Source: Fluviicola sp. (GTDB lineage: Bacteria > Bacteroidota > Bacteroidia > Flavobacteriales_D > Crocinitomicaceae). Taken from it: 64,000 bases of DNA. The translations under genes were made by a program, and so were the position numbers. Location of the stretch: contig NVXV01000017.1 in assembly GCA_002734085.1 (NCBI GenBank), positions 16,147-80,146 of the forward strand, read 5' to 3'. Below, piece by piece: positions 46,381 through 55,281 of this stretch; positions within the stretch are counted from its first letter, which is position 1; the number at the start of each line of letters is the position of its first letter. Below the pieces are notes generated by a model that did no database searches, was not told the origin of the DNA, and saw only the letters and a list, made by a program, of their open reading frames with translations.

Positions 46381-46421
46381 AACGGTAAGTCTTATAAAAT
46401 AAAGACTTACCGTTTTATTGG
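46374..46421. terminator. 20-bp perfect hairpin between convergent genes
   Basis: CCAATAAAACGGTAAGTCTT (46374-46393) and its exact complement (46402-46421) form a 20-bp stem with an 8-base loop. The GT39 stop codon (46378-46380) lies in the left arm. It probably ends transcription from both directions. Confidence 0.85.
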
Positions 46422-46446
46422 ATATGCGGTTAAATACGAAGTTGAT

Positions 46447-48018
46447 TTAATCCAAAATACAATTTGAACACATCATTCCACCTTCTGAGCTAATCCAAGT
46501 TGTCCGATGATCAAAATCGTCATAATCTAAGCTGTGAGTAGCTTTAATATCAAAGATCATTTCTTTGTGTGTCTCTGGTAGAGTTACCGATTTATCTAGC
46601 GGAACTCTTATTTCTAAAGTTACATGTTGTCCTCTTATTTTATGATCTTTTGAGAAAGAATATACACTAGGAACAATAAGGGAGTCATTTTTGAAGACAG
46701 GTTTGTAATCTATGTTTTTGGCATTATCTAATGCTAGCTTTGTTGTTCTTCCATTACTTATTTTTATTAATGTAACTTTGTAGTCCTGTATGGTGCTGTC
46801 ACGTAACACTCTAAAGCTTGGCAGACCAATTTCAATTTTATCGTCATCTATAAAAAAGTAGTCATGTACTTCCCAAAACTCAGTTTCGTCAACATTGTAA
46901 ATGTTGTTTCCCTTGTAGTTTATCACCAAGTTAAGGTTAGTTAGTGAGTCAGAATAGTTTGTTATTTCTTCCTCAAGCTCATAATCACTTTTAAACTGCA
47001 TCCCAAGTTCTATACTTGAATAACTAAATAAACAGATGGCTACAATCCAGATTATTAATCCACCTAGACTTGGAGCTTTCATTTTTCCTTTGTAATTGAA
47101 TAGTAGTTTTAAGCCTAAACTAGTTATTGCAAGTAAAGGAAACAGTATGATTATAAATAAAGACCAGAAATTCATTAAAGAAGACCCTGAAGGATAAAGC
47201 ACGTCAAAAAAGGTATTCAAATTATTACCTAAGCTACTTGCTGTAAATGAAACTAAATCTGAATCACCGAAAAACACAATGGATATTAATACGATTGCAA
47301 TAACCCCACCTATTAAGAATCCAGCGCCAATAAACTTTCCAAGTATTTTTAGAATTGAACTAATAACACTCCCACTTTTATTGACTGACTTTTTAATTGA
47401 TCCTGCTGCCCTGTTAGCTCCTGATTTTGCATCTTTTGAAAATCCAGAAACATAGTCCTTAATGTTGTCAAGGTTAACTGGTTGTCCGCGCATTTGTAAT
47501 TTTTGAGCAGTTGTTTTTGCTTCAGGTATTACGGCCCAAAGTATAATGTATACTAATATACCACTACCGCCTAGAATAACCATTAAAACAAATAGGATTC
47601 GGATAATTACGGGATCTACTTGAACATAGTGACCTAAACCAGCACAGACTCCACCTATCGTAGCGTTTTCTTCATCACGATAAAGTCTTTTACTTGTTTT
47701 TTCGTTTATGTTCTCTTCTTGAAAATTTTGATTTGAGTCATTACTTTCGTCTCCGTCCACTTTGTAGTCTGTTGGCCGTCCCATGATCTCCATTACTTCT
47801 GTTACATCTAGTTCTGTTATAACTTGTTTGGAATCATTTAGTTTTTCATGAAACAATTCGGCAATTCGAGCTTCAATGTCTTCCAACATTTCATTTACGC
47901 CCTCTTCAGATGAAAAAATGGCTTTTATTTCATCCAAATATTTCTTTAAAATTAGGTATCCGTCCTCTTCAATATTAAAGACTAATCCTGCGATATTTAT
48001 TGATATTGTTTTTTTCAT
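46447..48018 (-). CDS. PspC domain membrane protein
   Basis: The product has 523 residues. An N-terminal segment of about 100 residues (with IEARIAELFHEKL and VTEVMEIMGRP) precedes the PspC domain (RLYRDEENATIGGVCAGLG, VDPVIIRILFVLM, ILWAVIPEA). Further membrane helices follow near residues 228, 282 and 320. The remainder is a beta-rich extracytoplasmic tail. Proteins of this type belong to envelope-stress modules in Bacteroidota. It lies 5 bp downstream of a PadR regulator on the same strand, so the two form an operon that PadR probably controls. Confidence 0.88.
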   Translation of the reverse strand: MKKTISINIAGLVFNIEEDGYLILKKYLDEIKAIFSSEEGVNEMLEDIEARIAELFHEKLNDSKQVITELDVTEVMEIMGRPTDYKVDGDESNDSNQNFQEENINEKTSKRLYRDEENATIGGVCAGLGHYVQVDPVIIRILFVLMVILGGSGILVYIILWAVIPEAKTTAQKLQMRGQPVNLDNIKDYVSGFSKDAKSGANRAAGSIKKSVNKSGSVISSILKILGKFIGAGFLIGGVIAIVLISIVFFGDSDLVSFTASSLGNNLNTFFDVLYPSGSSLMNFWSLFIIILFPLLAITSLGLKLLFNYKGKMKAPSLGGLIIWIVAICLFSYSSIELGMQFKSDYELEEEITNYSDSLTNLNLVINYKGNNIYNVDETEFWEVHDYFFIDDDKIEIGLPSFRVLRDSTIQDYKVTLIKISNGRTTKLALDNAKNIDYKPVFKNDSLIVPSVYSFSKDHKIRGQHVTLEIRVPLDKSVTLPETHKEMIFDIKATHSLDYDDFDHRTTWISSEGGMMCSNCILD

Positions 48019-48023
48019 TTTTA

Positions 48024-48350
48024 CTATTTGTTAGAAATTTGTGTTACAGCTGAATTTAATTCTTCCCAAGTCGATTTTAACTCCGCTAAGAAATGGTTTC
48101 CTTCCTTGGTAATTGTATAATATTTTCGAGGTGGTCCTGAACTGGATTCTTCCCACCTGTAATCTAATAATTTTGCATTTTTCAATCTCGTAAGTAACGG
48201 GTATAAAGTTCCCTCTACTACAATCAATTTTGCTGACTTTAGTGTGTCAATGATTTCTGAAGGGTAACGCTCCTTTTGCGAAAGAACTTGAAGAATACAA
48301 TACTCTAAAATTCCTTTACGCATTTGTGCTTTTGTGTTTTCTATCTTCAT
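48024..48350 (-). CDS. PadR family transcriptional regulator
   Basis: The 108-residue product is the short PadR form with a winged helix: LEYCILQVLSQKERYPSEI, GTLYPLLTRLKNAKLLDY and GPPRKYYTITKEG. It is typically an autorepressor. Its own promoter (48402-48435) contains two AGTACT motifs. The PspC gene follows after 5 bp. Confidence 0.93.
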   Translation of the reverse strand: MKIENTKAQMRKGILEYCILQVLSQKERYPSEIIDTLKSAKLIVVEGTLYPLLTRLKNAKLLDYRWEESSSGPPRKYYTITKEGNHFLAELKSTWEELNSAVTQISNK

Positions 48351-48401
48351 CTGTACCTTTTTCTAAGTTGTGAAGTTTTCTTTTTTAATCGTTTCACTTT
48401 A

Positions 48402-48440
48402 CAAATATAATACAAATAGTACTATGTATAACAAAGTACT
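48402..48440 (-). promoter_or_regulatory. padR-pspC promoter with candidate PadR operator
   Basis: On the minus strand TTTG (48432-48435) and TATATTTG (48402-48409) are 22 bp apart, a typical Bacteroidota promoter. Two AGTACT copies (48418-48423 and 48435-48440), separated by 11 bases with a 17-bp period, flank the spacer and -33 element and would allow autorepression. Confidence 0.68.
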
Positions 48441-48582
48441 ATATGAAATTTATATATTATTTTATTTTCCTGCTGAAATCCCTTTGTTTTACTAGAGTTC
48501 TGAAAGACAAAAAATATTTTTTATTTCTAAAGAAAACCTCAGGTTTTAGTAAAATAGTTAACTTCACACCAAAATTTTCAAT

Positions 48583-49425
48583 ATGTCAAAAGCAAACTGG
48601 AAAGTAGTAAAAGAGTACGAAGATATTACCTATAAGAAGTCGAATGGAGTTGCTCGTATCGCATTTAACAGACCGAATGTTAGAAATGCATTTCGTCCAA
48701 AAACAGTGGGTGAACTTTACGAAGCGTTTTTAGATGCTCGAGAAGATACCTCGATAGGTGTAGTATTGTTTTCTGCTGAAGGACCTTCAACAAAAGATGG
48801 TGTTTATTCTTTTTGTAGCGGTGGAGATCAAAATGCACGTGGTCATCAAGGTTATGTCGATGAGGAAGGTATGCCTAGATTAAATATTCTAGAAGTACAG
48901 CGTTTGATTCGATTTATGCCAAAGGTTGTCATTGCAGTTGTTCCAGGTTGGTCCGTTGGAGGAGGTCATAGCCTCCATGTAGTTTGTGATTTGACACTAG
49001 CAAGTAAAGAGCACGCAATATTTAAACAAACAGATGCTGATGTGACTAGTTTTGACGGTGGATACGGTTCTGCTTATCTTGCTAAAATGGTGGGACAAAA
49101 AAAAGCGCGTGAAATATTCTTTTTAGGACGTAATTACTCTGCACAGGATGCTGTTGATATGGGAATGGTGAATGCTTCAATCCCTCATGCTGAATTGGAA
49201 GATACAGCTTATGAATGGGCACAGGAAATCCTTGAGAAGTCACCTACTTCAATAAAGATGCTCAAATTTGCTTTTAACTTAACAGATGATGGTATGGTAG
49301 GTCAGCAGGTTTTTGCAGGAGAAGCAACTCGTTTAGCATATATGACGGATGAAGCGAAGGAAGGCAGAAATGCATTTTTAGAAAAACGTAAGCCAGATTT
49401 CAAAGACATTAAATGGATCCCATAA
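48583..49425 (+). CDS. menB: 1,4-dihydroxy-2-naphthoyl-CoA synthase
   Basis: The 280-residue product is a crotonase-fold protein with the MenB signatures FCSGGDQNARGHQGYVDE, VVPGWSVGGGHSLHVVCDL and TDADVTSFDGGYGSAYLA. It closes the ring of o-succinylbenzoyl-CoA in menaquinone synthesis. No other men gene lies next to it. A SUFU-like gene follows at once, overlapping or nearly so. Confidence 0.96.
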   Translation: MSKANWKVVKEYEDITYKKSNGVARIAFNRPNVRNAFRPKTVGELYEAFLDAREDTSIGVVLFSAEGPSTKDGVYSFCSGGDQNARGHQGYVDEEGMPRLNILEVQRLIRFMPKVVIAVVPGWSVGGGHSLHVVCDLTLASKEHAIFKQTDADVTSFDGGYGSAYLAKMVGQKKAREIFFLGRNYSAQDAVDMGMVNASIPHAELEDTAYEWAQEILEKSPTSIKMLKFAFNLTDDGMVGQQVFAGEATRLAYMTDEAKEGRNAFLEKRKPDFKDIKWIP

Positions 49426-49439
49426 ACGGGGAATCAAAT

Positions 49440-50060
49440 ATGAGCGAATTAAGAAAGGCATTAGAGGCAAAGATAGGAGAACACAGGGTGCATTCGTTTA
49501 ATAGGAGTTCAGACGATTATATCGATTTGCTTTTATTAGATATCGAGACAAAAGTCCCAATGAAAATTTTAATGACGGATGGGCTTTCAGAATACAGCAT
49601 GCCTGTTCCCCAAAAATATAAGGGGAGAGAACTTAATGAAATTTACTTTGCTTTACCTAGTTATTGGGAAATTGAAGAAACAGATAATCCGTTAATGAAA
49701 TGGCCTGTGGATCAGATTCAAAAATTGGCAAAACATGTTATAGAAAATGAGACTTGGTATGGCCCAGGACATACGTTCTCCAACGGGAATCCGCCTCAGT
49801 CATTGTCTGGAAATATGAAACAAAATCATTTGTTGTTGTCTGATCCAATTTTGTTAGAAGATCTTTTTCAACCACTTTCTTTAGAAGATAAAGTAATTCA
49901 CTTCTTGGCAATTATTCCTCTCTTTGAAGATGAATTTGACCGCAAAATGAGTAGTGGTTACTTTAAGTTTATTCGAAAATTTAGGGCTAAAAATGGCAAT
50001 GAAATACTTGATGATTACAGAACGTCTATTTATAGAAGTCGGTGGCGTTTTTTTGGATAA
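49440..50060 (+). CDS. Suppressor-of-fused (SUFU) domain-like protein
   Basis: About 206 residues from the ATG at 49440. An ATG at 49413 would overlap menB by 13 bp and add nine residues. It has YFALPSYWEIEE, QIQKLAKHVIENETWYGPGH and LLLSDPILLEDLF in the order I associate with bacterial SUFU domains, which occur in polymorphic toxin immunity and unlinked proteins. No toxin is nearby and no function is assigned. The assignment rests on these motifs only. Confidence 0.6.
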   Translation: MSELRKALEAKIGEHRVHSFNRSSDDYIDLLLLDIETKVPMKILMTDGLSEYSMPVPQKYKGRELNEIYFALPSYWEIEETDNPLMKWPVDQIQKLAKHVIENETWYGPGHTFSNGNPPQSLSGNMKQNHLLLSDPILLEDLFQPLSLEDKVIHFLAIIPLFEDEFDRKMSSGYFKFIRKFRAKNGNEILDDYRTSIYRSRWRFFG

Positions 50061-50125
50061 TTTTTTAGTTATTCATCACAAATGAACAATACCTTTTGTT
50101 TTAATGTTATTAAATTAAAGACTTG

Positions 50126-50557
50126 ATGTTGGAAGAATTTAAAAAATTTATTGCGAAAGGAAACGTTTTAGAATTGGCTGTTGGTTTAATAATAGCTACT
50201 TATTTTGGAGCAATAGTTAAATCTTTAGTAAATGATGTCATTATGTCTCCAATTGGAAAAATGCTGGGAGGCGTTGATTTCGACCGCTTGAAATATGTAA
50301 TTCAAGAAAAAGTTCCTGAAACTGCTGAAGGTGCTGGAGACGGAGTGTCTGAAGTAGCAATTACATATGGTGTATTTATAAATACTGTCATTACTTTCCT
50401 TATTGTTTCTTTCTCAGTATTTATGGTAATTCGAATTTACAATAAAATGAAGTCCAAGATGGAAAGAAAAAAAGAAGAAATTCCATCTGATCCTCCAGCT
50501 CCAAGTAAAGAGGAGGCTTTGTTAATAGAAATTCGAGACCTGCTTAAGAAAAGTTGA
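50126..50557 (+). CDS. mscL: Large-conductance mechanosensitive channel MscL
   Basis: About 143 residues from the ATG at 50126 (a TTG at 50123 is one codon earlier). The N-terminal EEFKKFIAKGNVLELAVGL with pore-lining residues is the MscL signature, the second helix reads GVFINTVITFLIVSFSVFMV, and the tail is charged and helical. It releases solutes under hypo-osmotic shock. It stands alone in the transcript. Confidence 0.95.
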   Translation: MLEEFKKFIAKGNVLELAVGLIIATYFGAIVKSLVNDVIMSPIGKMLGGVDFDRLKYVIQEKVPETAEGAGDGVSEVAITYGVFINTVITFLIVSFSVFMVIRIYNKMKSKMERKKEEIPSDPPAPSKEEALLIEIRDLLKKS

Positions 50558-50688
50558 TTTTTATCATTTTTGCTATTTTTTTCAATGCTTTAAAATCAAA
50601 ATTTGATGCTCCCCTAATTTGTTTAAGGGTGACATGCATTTAGTATTAACTATAGAGAACCTAGTTCTCATTAAATTTTTTTATAAAT

Positions 50689-51390
50689 ATGACAAAATAC
50701 ATTAAATATTTTTTTCAGATAAGTTTTATAATTGCAATGGTTTTTGCCTTTGCAGGGAATATTAAAGCTCAAGAAGTTGAGCCGAGAAAAGGGACAATCG
50801 AACATAACGATGGGAAGAGATCTTGCTTGGTTCTTAATTTAGACCCTGAACCAAAACCTCTAAAAAAAGCATGGAAATCATTTTTAAAAGATAACTATGA
50901 CTTTAAAATAAAGGGTATAGGGTTTTTAACGAATAAGGATTTACTTTATAAAGAAGATATCGTAGTGGAGGACATTTCTTCAAAAAGAATGGATTTTTAC
51001 ACTAAGATAGTTGAGGATGAGGTTGGGTCAGAAATGAAAGTTTTTGCTTCGTTTGGCTATGATATTTATATAAATGAAAAGGATACTCCCGAAGAGTATA
51101 GGATCTTGGAAAAAATACTGAAGGACTTTTTGAAATCGTATCTTCCAAAATACTATGAAAGTGAAGTAAAAGCGACAAAAAAGAAAATTAAAAAACTCAC
51201 TAAGAATGTAAGTGGGTTAAATAAAGATCTTTCCAAGAACAAATCGGAAATCGAGGACTTGAAAGAAGAAATCGAAGAACTAACAGAGGAAGTAGCCCAA
51301 AAAGAGTCACTGCTTGAAACTACAAACGTTAAGTTAAAAGAGCGTAAAGAGAAACTTCAGAGGATTAATGAAAAATTCAATAAAGACTAA
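50689..51390 (+). CDS. Hypothetical exported protein with C-terminal coiled coil
   Basis: The 233-residue product has a signal peptide (to about residue 27, NIKAQ). It has a mixed domain to about residue 150. The last 80 residues are Lys/Glu-rich heptads (KKKIKKLTKNVSGLNKDL and more), a strong coiled coil. I do not recognise a family. Its length and composition suggest a periplasmic or envelope structural protein. Confidence 0.65.
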   Translation: MTKYIKYFFQISFIIAMVFAFAGNIKAQEVEPRKGTIEHNDGKRSCLVLNLDPEPKPLKKAWKSFLKDNYDFKIKGIGFLTNKDLLYKEDIVVEDISSKRMDFYTKIVEDEVGSEMKVFASFGYDIYINEKDTPEEYRILEKILKDFLKSYLPKYYESEVKATKKKIKKLTKNVSGLNKDLSKNKSEIEDLKEEIEELTEEVAQKESLLETTNVKLKERKEKLQRINEKFNKD

Positions 51391-51451
51391 TTAACGGATA
51401 GTTCTTTTTAAACCGACTTTCAATGTCAATTTTCATCATTACCTTTACCAC

Positions 51452-52465
51452 ATGATATTTGTCACTGGAGGAACGGGTTTAATTGGTAGTCACCTTTTGG
51501 TGGAATTAGCACAAAAGCATTCTGAGATAACGGCAATTTATAGAGATGAGACAAAAATCTCCACCGTTCAAAAGTTGTTCGACTATTATTTGAGTGATAT
51601 TGGTTCAAGTTGCTTTGAGAAAATCAAATGGGTACAGTGTGATGTGCTTAGTGTTCCAGAGTTGGAAGAAGCTATGACGGGACATGATGTAGTTTACCAT
51701 TGTGCAGCAATCGTTTCTTTTAAGCGCCGTGATTTTTCGAAAATGATGAAAATTAATCGTTACGGAACAGCCAATATTGTCAATCTTTGTCTTCACTTAA
51801 ATATTGATAAACTTTGCTATGTAAGCTCAACAGCTGCGGTTGGAAATAAAGATATTCCCGAAGATCAACAAGTCGATGAAAACGGCAAATGGATTCTTAC
51901 CGATGATACTTCAGGTTATTCTATTACAAAATATAGCGCTGAAAAAGAAGTTTGGAGAGGAATCGAAGAAGGTTTGAATGCTGTTATGGTAAATCCTTCA
52001 ATTGTCATTGGAGCGGGGGATTGGACAGAAAGTTCGCTGGTGATATTTAACTCAATCGCTAAAGGGTTAAAATTTTATTCACCAGGTTCAAATGCTTTTG
52101 TCGATGCACGGGATGTAGCAAAGATTATGACGCTTTTGGTTGAAAAAGACATCAAAAGTGAAAGATATTTGTGCATCGGAGAAAATGCAAAATTCAAGGA
52201 TCTATTCGAATTAATAGCAAAACATTTAGATCAAAAACCACCAAAATATCAAGTAAGTCCAATCTTAATGGGAATTGCTTGGAGAATATCTGTTTTCTGG
52301 AGTGCCATAACTTTCACAAACCCAACAATCACGAAATCTTCAGCACGCAGCGCATTCAAAAACACCAAATTCAGTAATGAAAAAGTGCGAAAAGCATTGG
52401 ATTATAATTTCTATTCCTTGAAAGAAAGTGTGCAGAACGCTGTGAAAGGAAAAATTTCAAGATAG
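51452..52465 (+). CDS. NAD-dependent epimerase/dehydratase (extended SDR)
   Basis: The 337-residue product has the N-terminal VTGGTGLIGSHL (NAD binding). GHDVVYHCAA and YVSSTAAVG follow, then the active-site pair in GYSITKYSAEKEV (Tyr and Lys). It resembles dihydroflavonol-4-reductase-like or sugar-epimerase-like extended SDRs, and the substrate is not clear. It is a single gene, separated from the next by a repeat-rich gap. Confidence 0.85.
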   Translation: MIFVTGGTGLIGSHLLVELAQKHSEITAIYRDETKISTVQKLFDYYLSDIGSSCFEKIKWVQCDVLSVPELEEAMTGHDVVYHCAAIVSFKRRDFSKMMKINRYGTANIVNLCLHLNIDKLCYVSSTAAVGNKDIPEDQQVDENGKWILTDDTSGYSITKYSAEKEVWRGIEEGLNAVMVNPSIVIGAGDWTESSLVIFNSIAKGLKFYSPGSNAFVDARDVAKIMTLLVEKDIKSERYLCIGENAKFKDLFELIAKHLDQKPPKYQVSPILMGIAWRISVFWSAITFTNPTITKSSARSAFKNTKFSNEKVRKALDYNFYSLKESVQNAVKGKISR

Positions 52466-52937
52466 CCTTAAAGTCTTTTACTTAACCGCCAAGAACGCTA
52501 AGAAGGCGCAGTGTTCACAAAGTGTTGTGTTATCGAAAAAACTCATGGTAAAGTTTAGGTAAGGAATGCACACTTTTTCCTTCACGTTACTTTGCGTAAA
52601 ACTGGGCTTACTTTGAATTTATAATGAGAATTATCACTCTCTGAAGTCCTGTAAGGACGGTATATCAATAACCGTGGGTGCAAACCCACGGTTGAAAAAC
52701 TATATGCAGCCCTCAAGTCCCATAGGGACGACATATTATTAACCACAGGTGCTATCCCATGGTCTAGAATGTCTAACGCTCTTCCTTTTTTTGCGCGTAT
52801 TTTTGGGTTCCTGAGCTTTTAAATTTTAGTATTTAAAAATGTCGAAGGACAAAAATCGTAACAAAAAGCATCTCAAAAAAAATATTCACTAGATTAAGCC
52901 AAGTTCTTACTGACTTTCCGTAGTTTTAAATATAAAA
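52466..52937. repeat. Gene-free gap with family II and III repeats
   Basis: No gene was found. It contains family III pieces (52482-52524, with ttcacgttactttgcg near 52580) and family II hairpins GTCCTgtaAGGAC (52646-52658), ACCGTGGGTgcaaACCCACG (52671-52690, stem continuing to 52692) and GTCCCataGGGAC (52717-52729). A 65-bp core at 52808-52872 occurs again at 55934-55998 with only three differences. A third, shorter form lies at 26938-26985. Confidence 0.75.
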
Positions 52938-52970
52938 TTTAGACAAGTCTAAAAAAAAGATGTATATTTG
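52938..52970 (+). promoter_or_regulatory. Promoter and 16-bp palindromic operator of the TonB receptor
   Basis: TTTAGACaaGTCTAAA (52938-52953) is a 7-bp-arm palindrome over the -33 region. TATATTTG (52963-52970) is a TAnnTTTG -7 element. The arrangement suggests repression by a dimeric regulator, for example a metal sensor. The gene start chosen is the ATG at 52987, 17 bases from the -7 element; the ATG at 52960 lies upstream of the expected start of transcription. Confidence 0.65.
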
Positions 52971-52986
52971 TAAAAAATATTTATTG

Positions 52987-55281
52987 ATGAAACAAATAAT
53001 TCTGGTTAATCTGTGTTTATTAAGTGCTTTATTTTCTTGGTCTCAAAACAGTAGTGTTTACGGAACGGTTACTAATGGAGAAAATGAATCACTAGCGTAT
53101 GTGAAAGTTGTGGTTGACGGAGAAAACATAGGGGCTTTCACCGATGAAAATGGAGCATACTTATTAAGTAACCTTAAAGCAGGAAACTACACGTTACTTA
53201 TTCGGTCTATTGATTATGGAAGTACGCAAAAAGAGATAGAATTAAATCCAAATGACTCTTTACGTATTGATTTTAATCTAGGTCAACAAATCAAGGATTT
53301 CGATGAGGTGGTTGTTTCCGGAACGATGAAAGAAGCCAGAAAATCAGACAGCCCAGTTCCTACCGAAGTGTATACTGATGAGTATTTTAAAGCCAACCCT
53401 ACGCCTTCTATTTTTGAATCATTGCAGAATGTCAATGGAGTTCGACCGCAAATAAACTGTAGTGTTTGTAATACAGGAGATATTCATATTAATGGATTGG
53501 AAGGTCCTTATACGATGATATTGATTGACGGAATGCCAATCGTAAGCGGACTTTCAACCGTGTATGGTTTAAATGGTATTCCCCAGGCACTAATCGAACG
53601 TGTGGAGATTGTGAAAGGTCCATCCTCAACGCTTTACGGTTCTGAAGCGGTTGGTGGTGTAATTAATGTCATCACAAAATCTCCTTCAAATACACCAAAA
53701 TTGACGGCTGATATTTTTGGAACTTCCTGGGGAGAGATAAATGCTGACGTGGGTTACAAGTTTAATTTGAATGAAAAAATTTCTTCAATTATTGGAATTA
53801 ATTATTTCAATTACTCGAATCCCATTGACAATAACAACGACAATTTTACAGATGTTACGCTACAAGACAGGGTCTCCATTTTTAATAAGTGGACGGTGCA
53901 AAGAAAAGACAATCGTATTTTCTCTATTGCTGGGCGTTATGTTTATGAAGACCGTTGGGGCGGAGAAATGGACTGGACGCCTGAATACAGAGGAGGCGAT
54001 GAAATTTACGGTGAAAGTATTTACACCAGTCGTGGGGAAATATTTGGTACATATCAATTGCCCATGAAAGAAAAGGTGTTGTTCATGTTTAGTGCAAATA
54101 GTCACCAACAGAACTCTGTATATGGAGACCTCGAGTATATTGGAGATCAAAAAGTAGGCTTTGGTCAGTTCACCTGGGATAAGCAAATAGGTGAAAGTCA
54201 CGATTTTCTTTTAGGAGCATCAATGCGATATACGTATTACGATGACAATTCTGTAGCCACTGAGTTTGTAAGTGATTCGGAGGTAATAAATAATCCTTCA
54301 GAAACGATTTTGCCTGGAGTGTTTTTGCAAGATGAAATCACATTTAATAACCAACATAAAGTGCTGTTGGGGATAAGGTATGACTATAATTCAACTCATG
54401 GAGACATATTTACGCCAAGAATAAATTACAAATGGAAATCAAAAAACAAAAAGAATATCATCCGAGTAAGTGGAGGTAGAGGTTATCGAGTAGCAAACAT
54501 CTTTACTGAAGATCATGCTGCCCTTACTGGAGCTCGTGAATTAGAACTTGCAGATAATCTTGCGCCTGAAACTTCATGGAACGGAAATATCAACATCATT
54601 AAAAAGATAATCACGAGAGATCAACTTTTCGTCACTTTCGACGCGACTGTTTTCTACACGTATTTCGAAAATAAAATCATCCCAGATTATGAAACAGACC
54701 CAAATAAAATAATTTATGGGAACCTGGATGGTTATGCAGAGTCAAAAGGTGTTTCGCTGAATATTGATTTAAGATATAGAAACTTAACGGGTCGAATAGG
54801 AGGTACATTCATGGACGTTTCTCGCGTTGAGGACGGTGAACGATTTCAGCAAGAATTTCAAGAAGATTATACCGCGGTTTGGAACATTGGATATACATTC
54901 CCAAACTGGGGCGTGATGGTTGAATATACTGGAAATATTTACGGTCCGATGAAACTACCGTTACTCAGTGATTCAGATCCTAGACAGGCTTATTCTGAAA
55001 CGTGGAGTATCCAAAATATTCAGATTAGAAAGTCTTTCAATAATGGATTGGAAATTTACGGCGGAGTGAAAAACTTACTCAACTGGACGCCCAACAGAGG
55101 AAATCCATTCATTATTGCACGAGCACATGACCCCTTTGATGAAAATGTAGTTTTCGATGGAAACGGTCAAGCTGTTCCAACTCCAGAAAATCCGTATGGC
55201 TTAACTTTTGATCCTGCTTATGTCTACGGTCCAAATCAAGGAACTCGGGCTTTTTTAGGGATACGATATGCGATTAAGTAA
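52987..55281 (+). CDS. TonB-dependent receptor with carboxypeptidase-like regulatory domain
   Basis: About 764 residues from the ATG at 52987, with a signal peptide (LSALFSWSQ). A CarboxypepD_reg-like domain occupies residues 20-105 (SVYGTVTNGENESLAYVKV). The plug contains a CSVC cysteine pair (C158/C161) before GDIHINGLEGPYTM and PSSTLYGSEAVGGVINVITK. A 22-strand-type barrel follows to the C-terminal FLGIRYAIK. It imports an unknown ligand, and the CxxC pair and thioredoxin partner (14-bp overlap) hint at metal or thiol chemistry. Confidence 0.88.
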   Translation: MKQIILVNLCLLSALFSWSQNSSVYGTVTNGENESLAYVKVVVDGENIGAFTDENGAYLLSNLKAGNYTLLIRSIDYGSTQKEIELNPNDSLRIDFNLGQQIKDFDEVVVSGTMKEARKSDSPVPTEVYTDEYFKANPTPSIFESLQNVNGVRPQINCSVCNTGDIHINGLEGPYTMILIDGMPIVSGLSTVYGLNGIPQALIERVEIVKGPSSTLYGSEAVGGVINVITKSPSNTPKLTADIFGTSWGEINADVGYKFNLNEKISSIIGINYFNYSNPIDNNNDNFTDVTLQDRVSIFNKWTVQRKDNRIFSIAGRYVYEDRWGGEMDWTPEYRGGDEIYGESIYTSRGEIFGTYQLPMKEKVLFMFSANSHQQNSVYGDLEYIGDQKVGFGQFTWDKQIGESHDFLLGASMRYTYYDDNSVATEFVSDSEVINNPSETILPGVFLQDEITFNNQHKVLLGIRYDYNSTHGDIFTPRINYKWKSKNKKNIIRVSGGRGYRVANIFTEDHAALTGARELELADNLAPETSWNGNINIIKKIITRDQLFVTFDATVFYTYFENKIIPDYETDPNKIIYGNLDGYAESKGVSLNIDLRYRNLTGRIGGTFMDVSRVEDGERFQQEFQEDYTAVWNIGYTFPNWGVMVEYTGNIYGPMKLPLLSDSDPRQAYSETWSIQNIQIRKSFNNGLEIYGGVKNLLNWTPNRGNPFIIARAHDPFDENVVFDGNGQAVPTPENPYGLTFDPAYVYGPNQGTRAFLGIRYAIK

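Noticed and set aside
49413..49439. Upstream ATG at 49413 as start of the SUFU-like gene
   Set aside because: It would overlap menB by 13 bp and add nine residues without apparent conservation. The ATG at 49440 is preferred, though not proved.
52646..52729. Short repeats suggesting a CRISPR array
   Set aside because: There are only two or three hairpin words with unequal spacing and no repeat of constant length. No cas gene is in the window.
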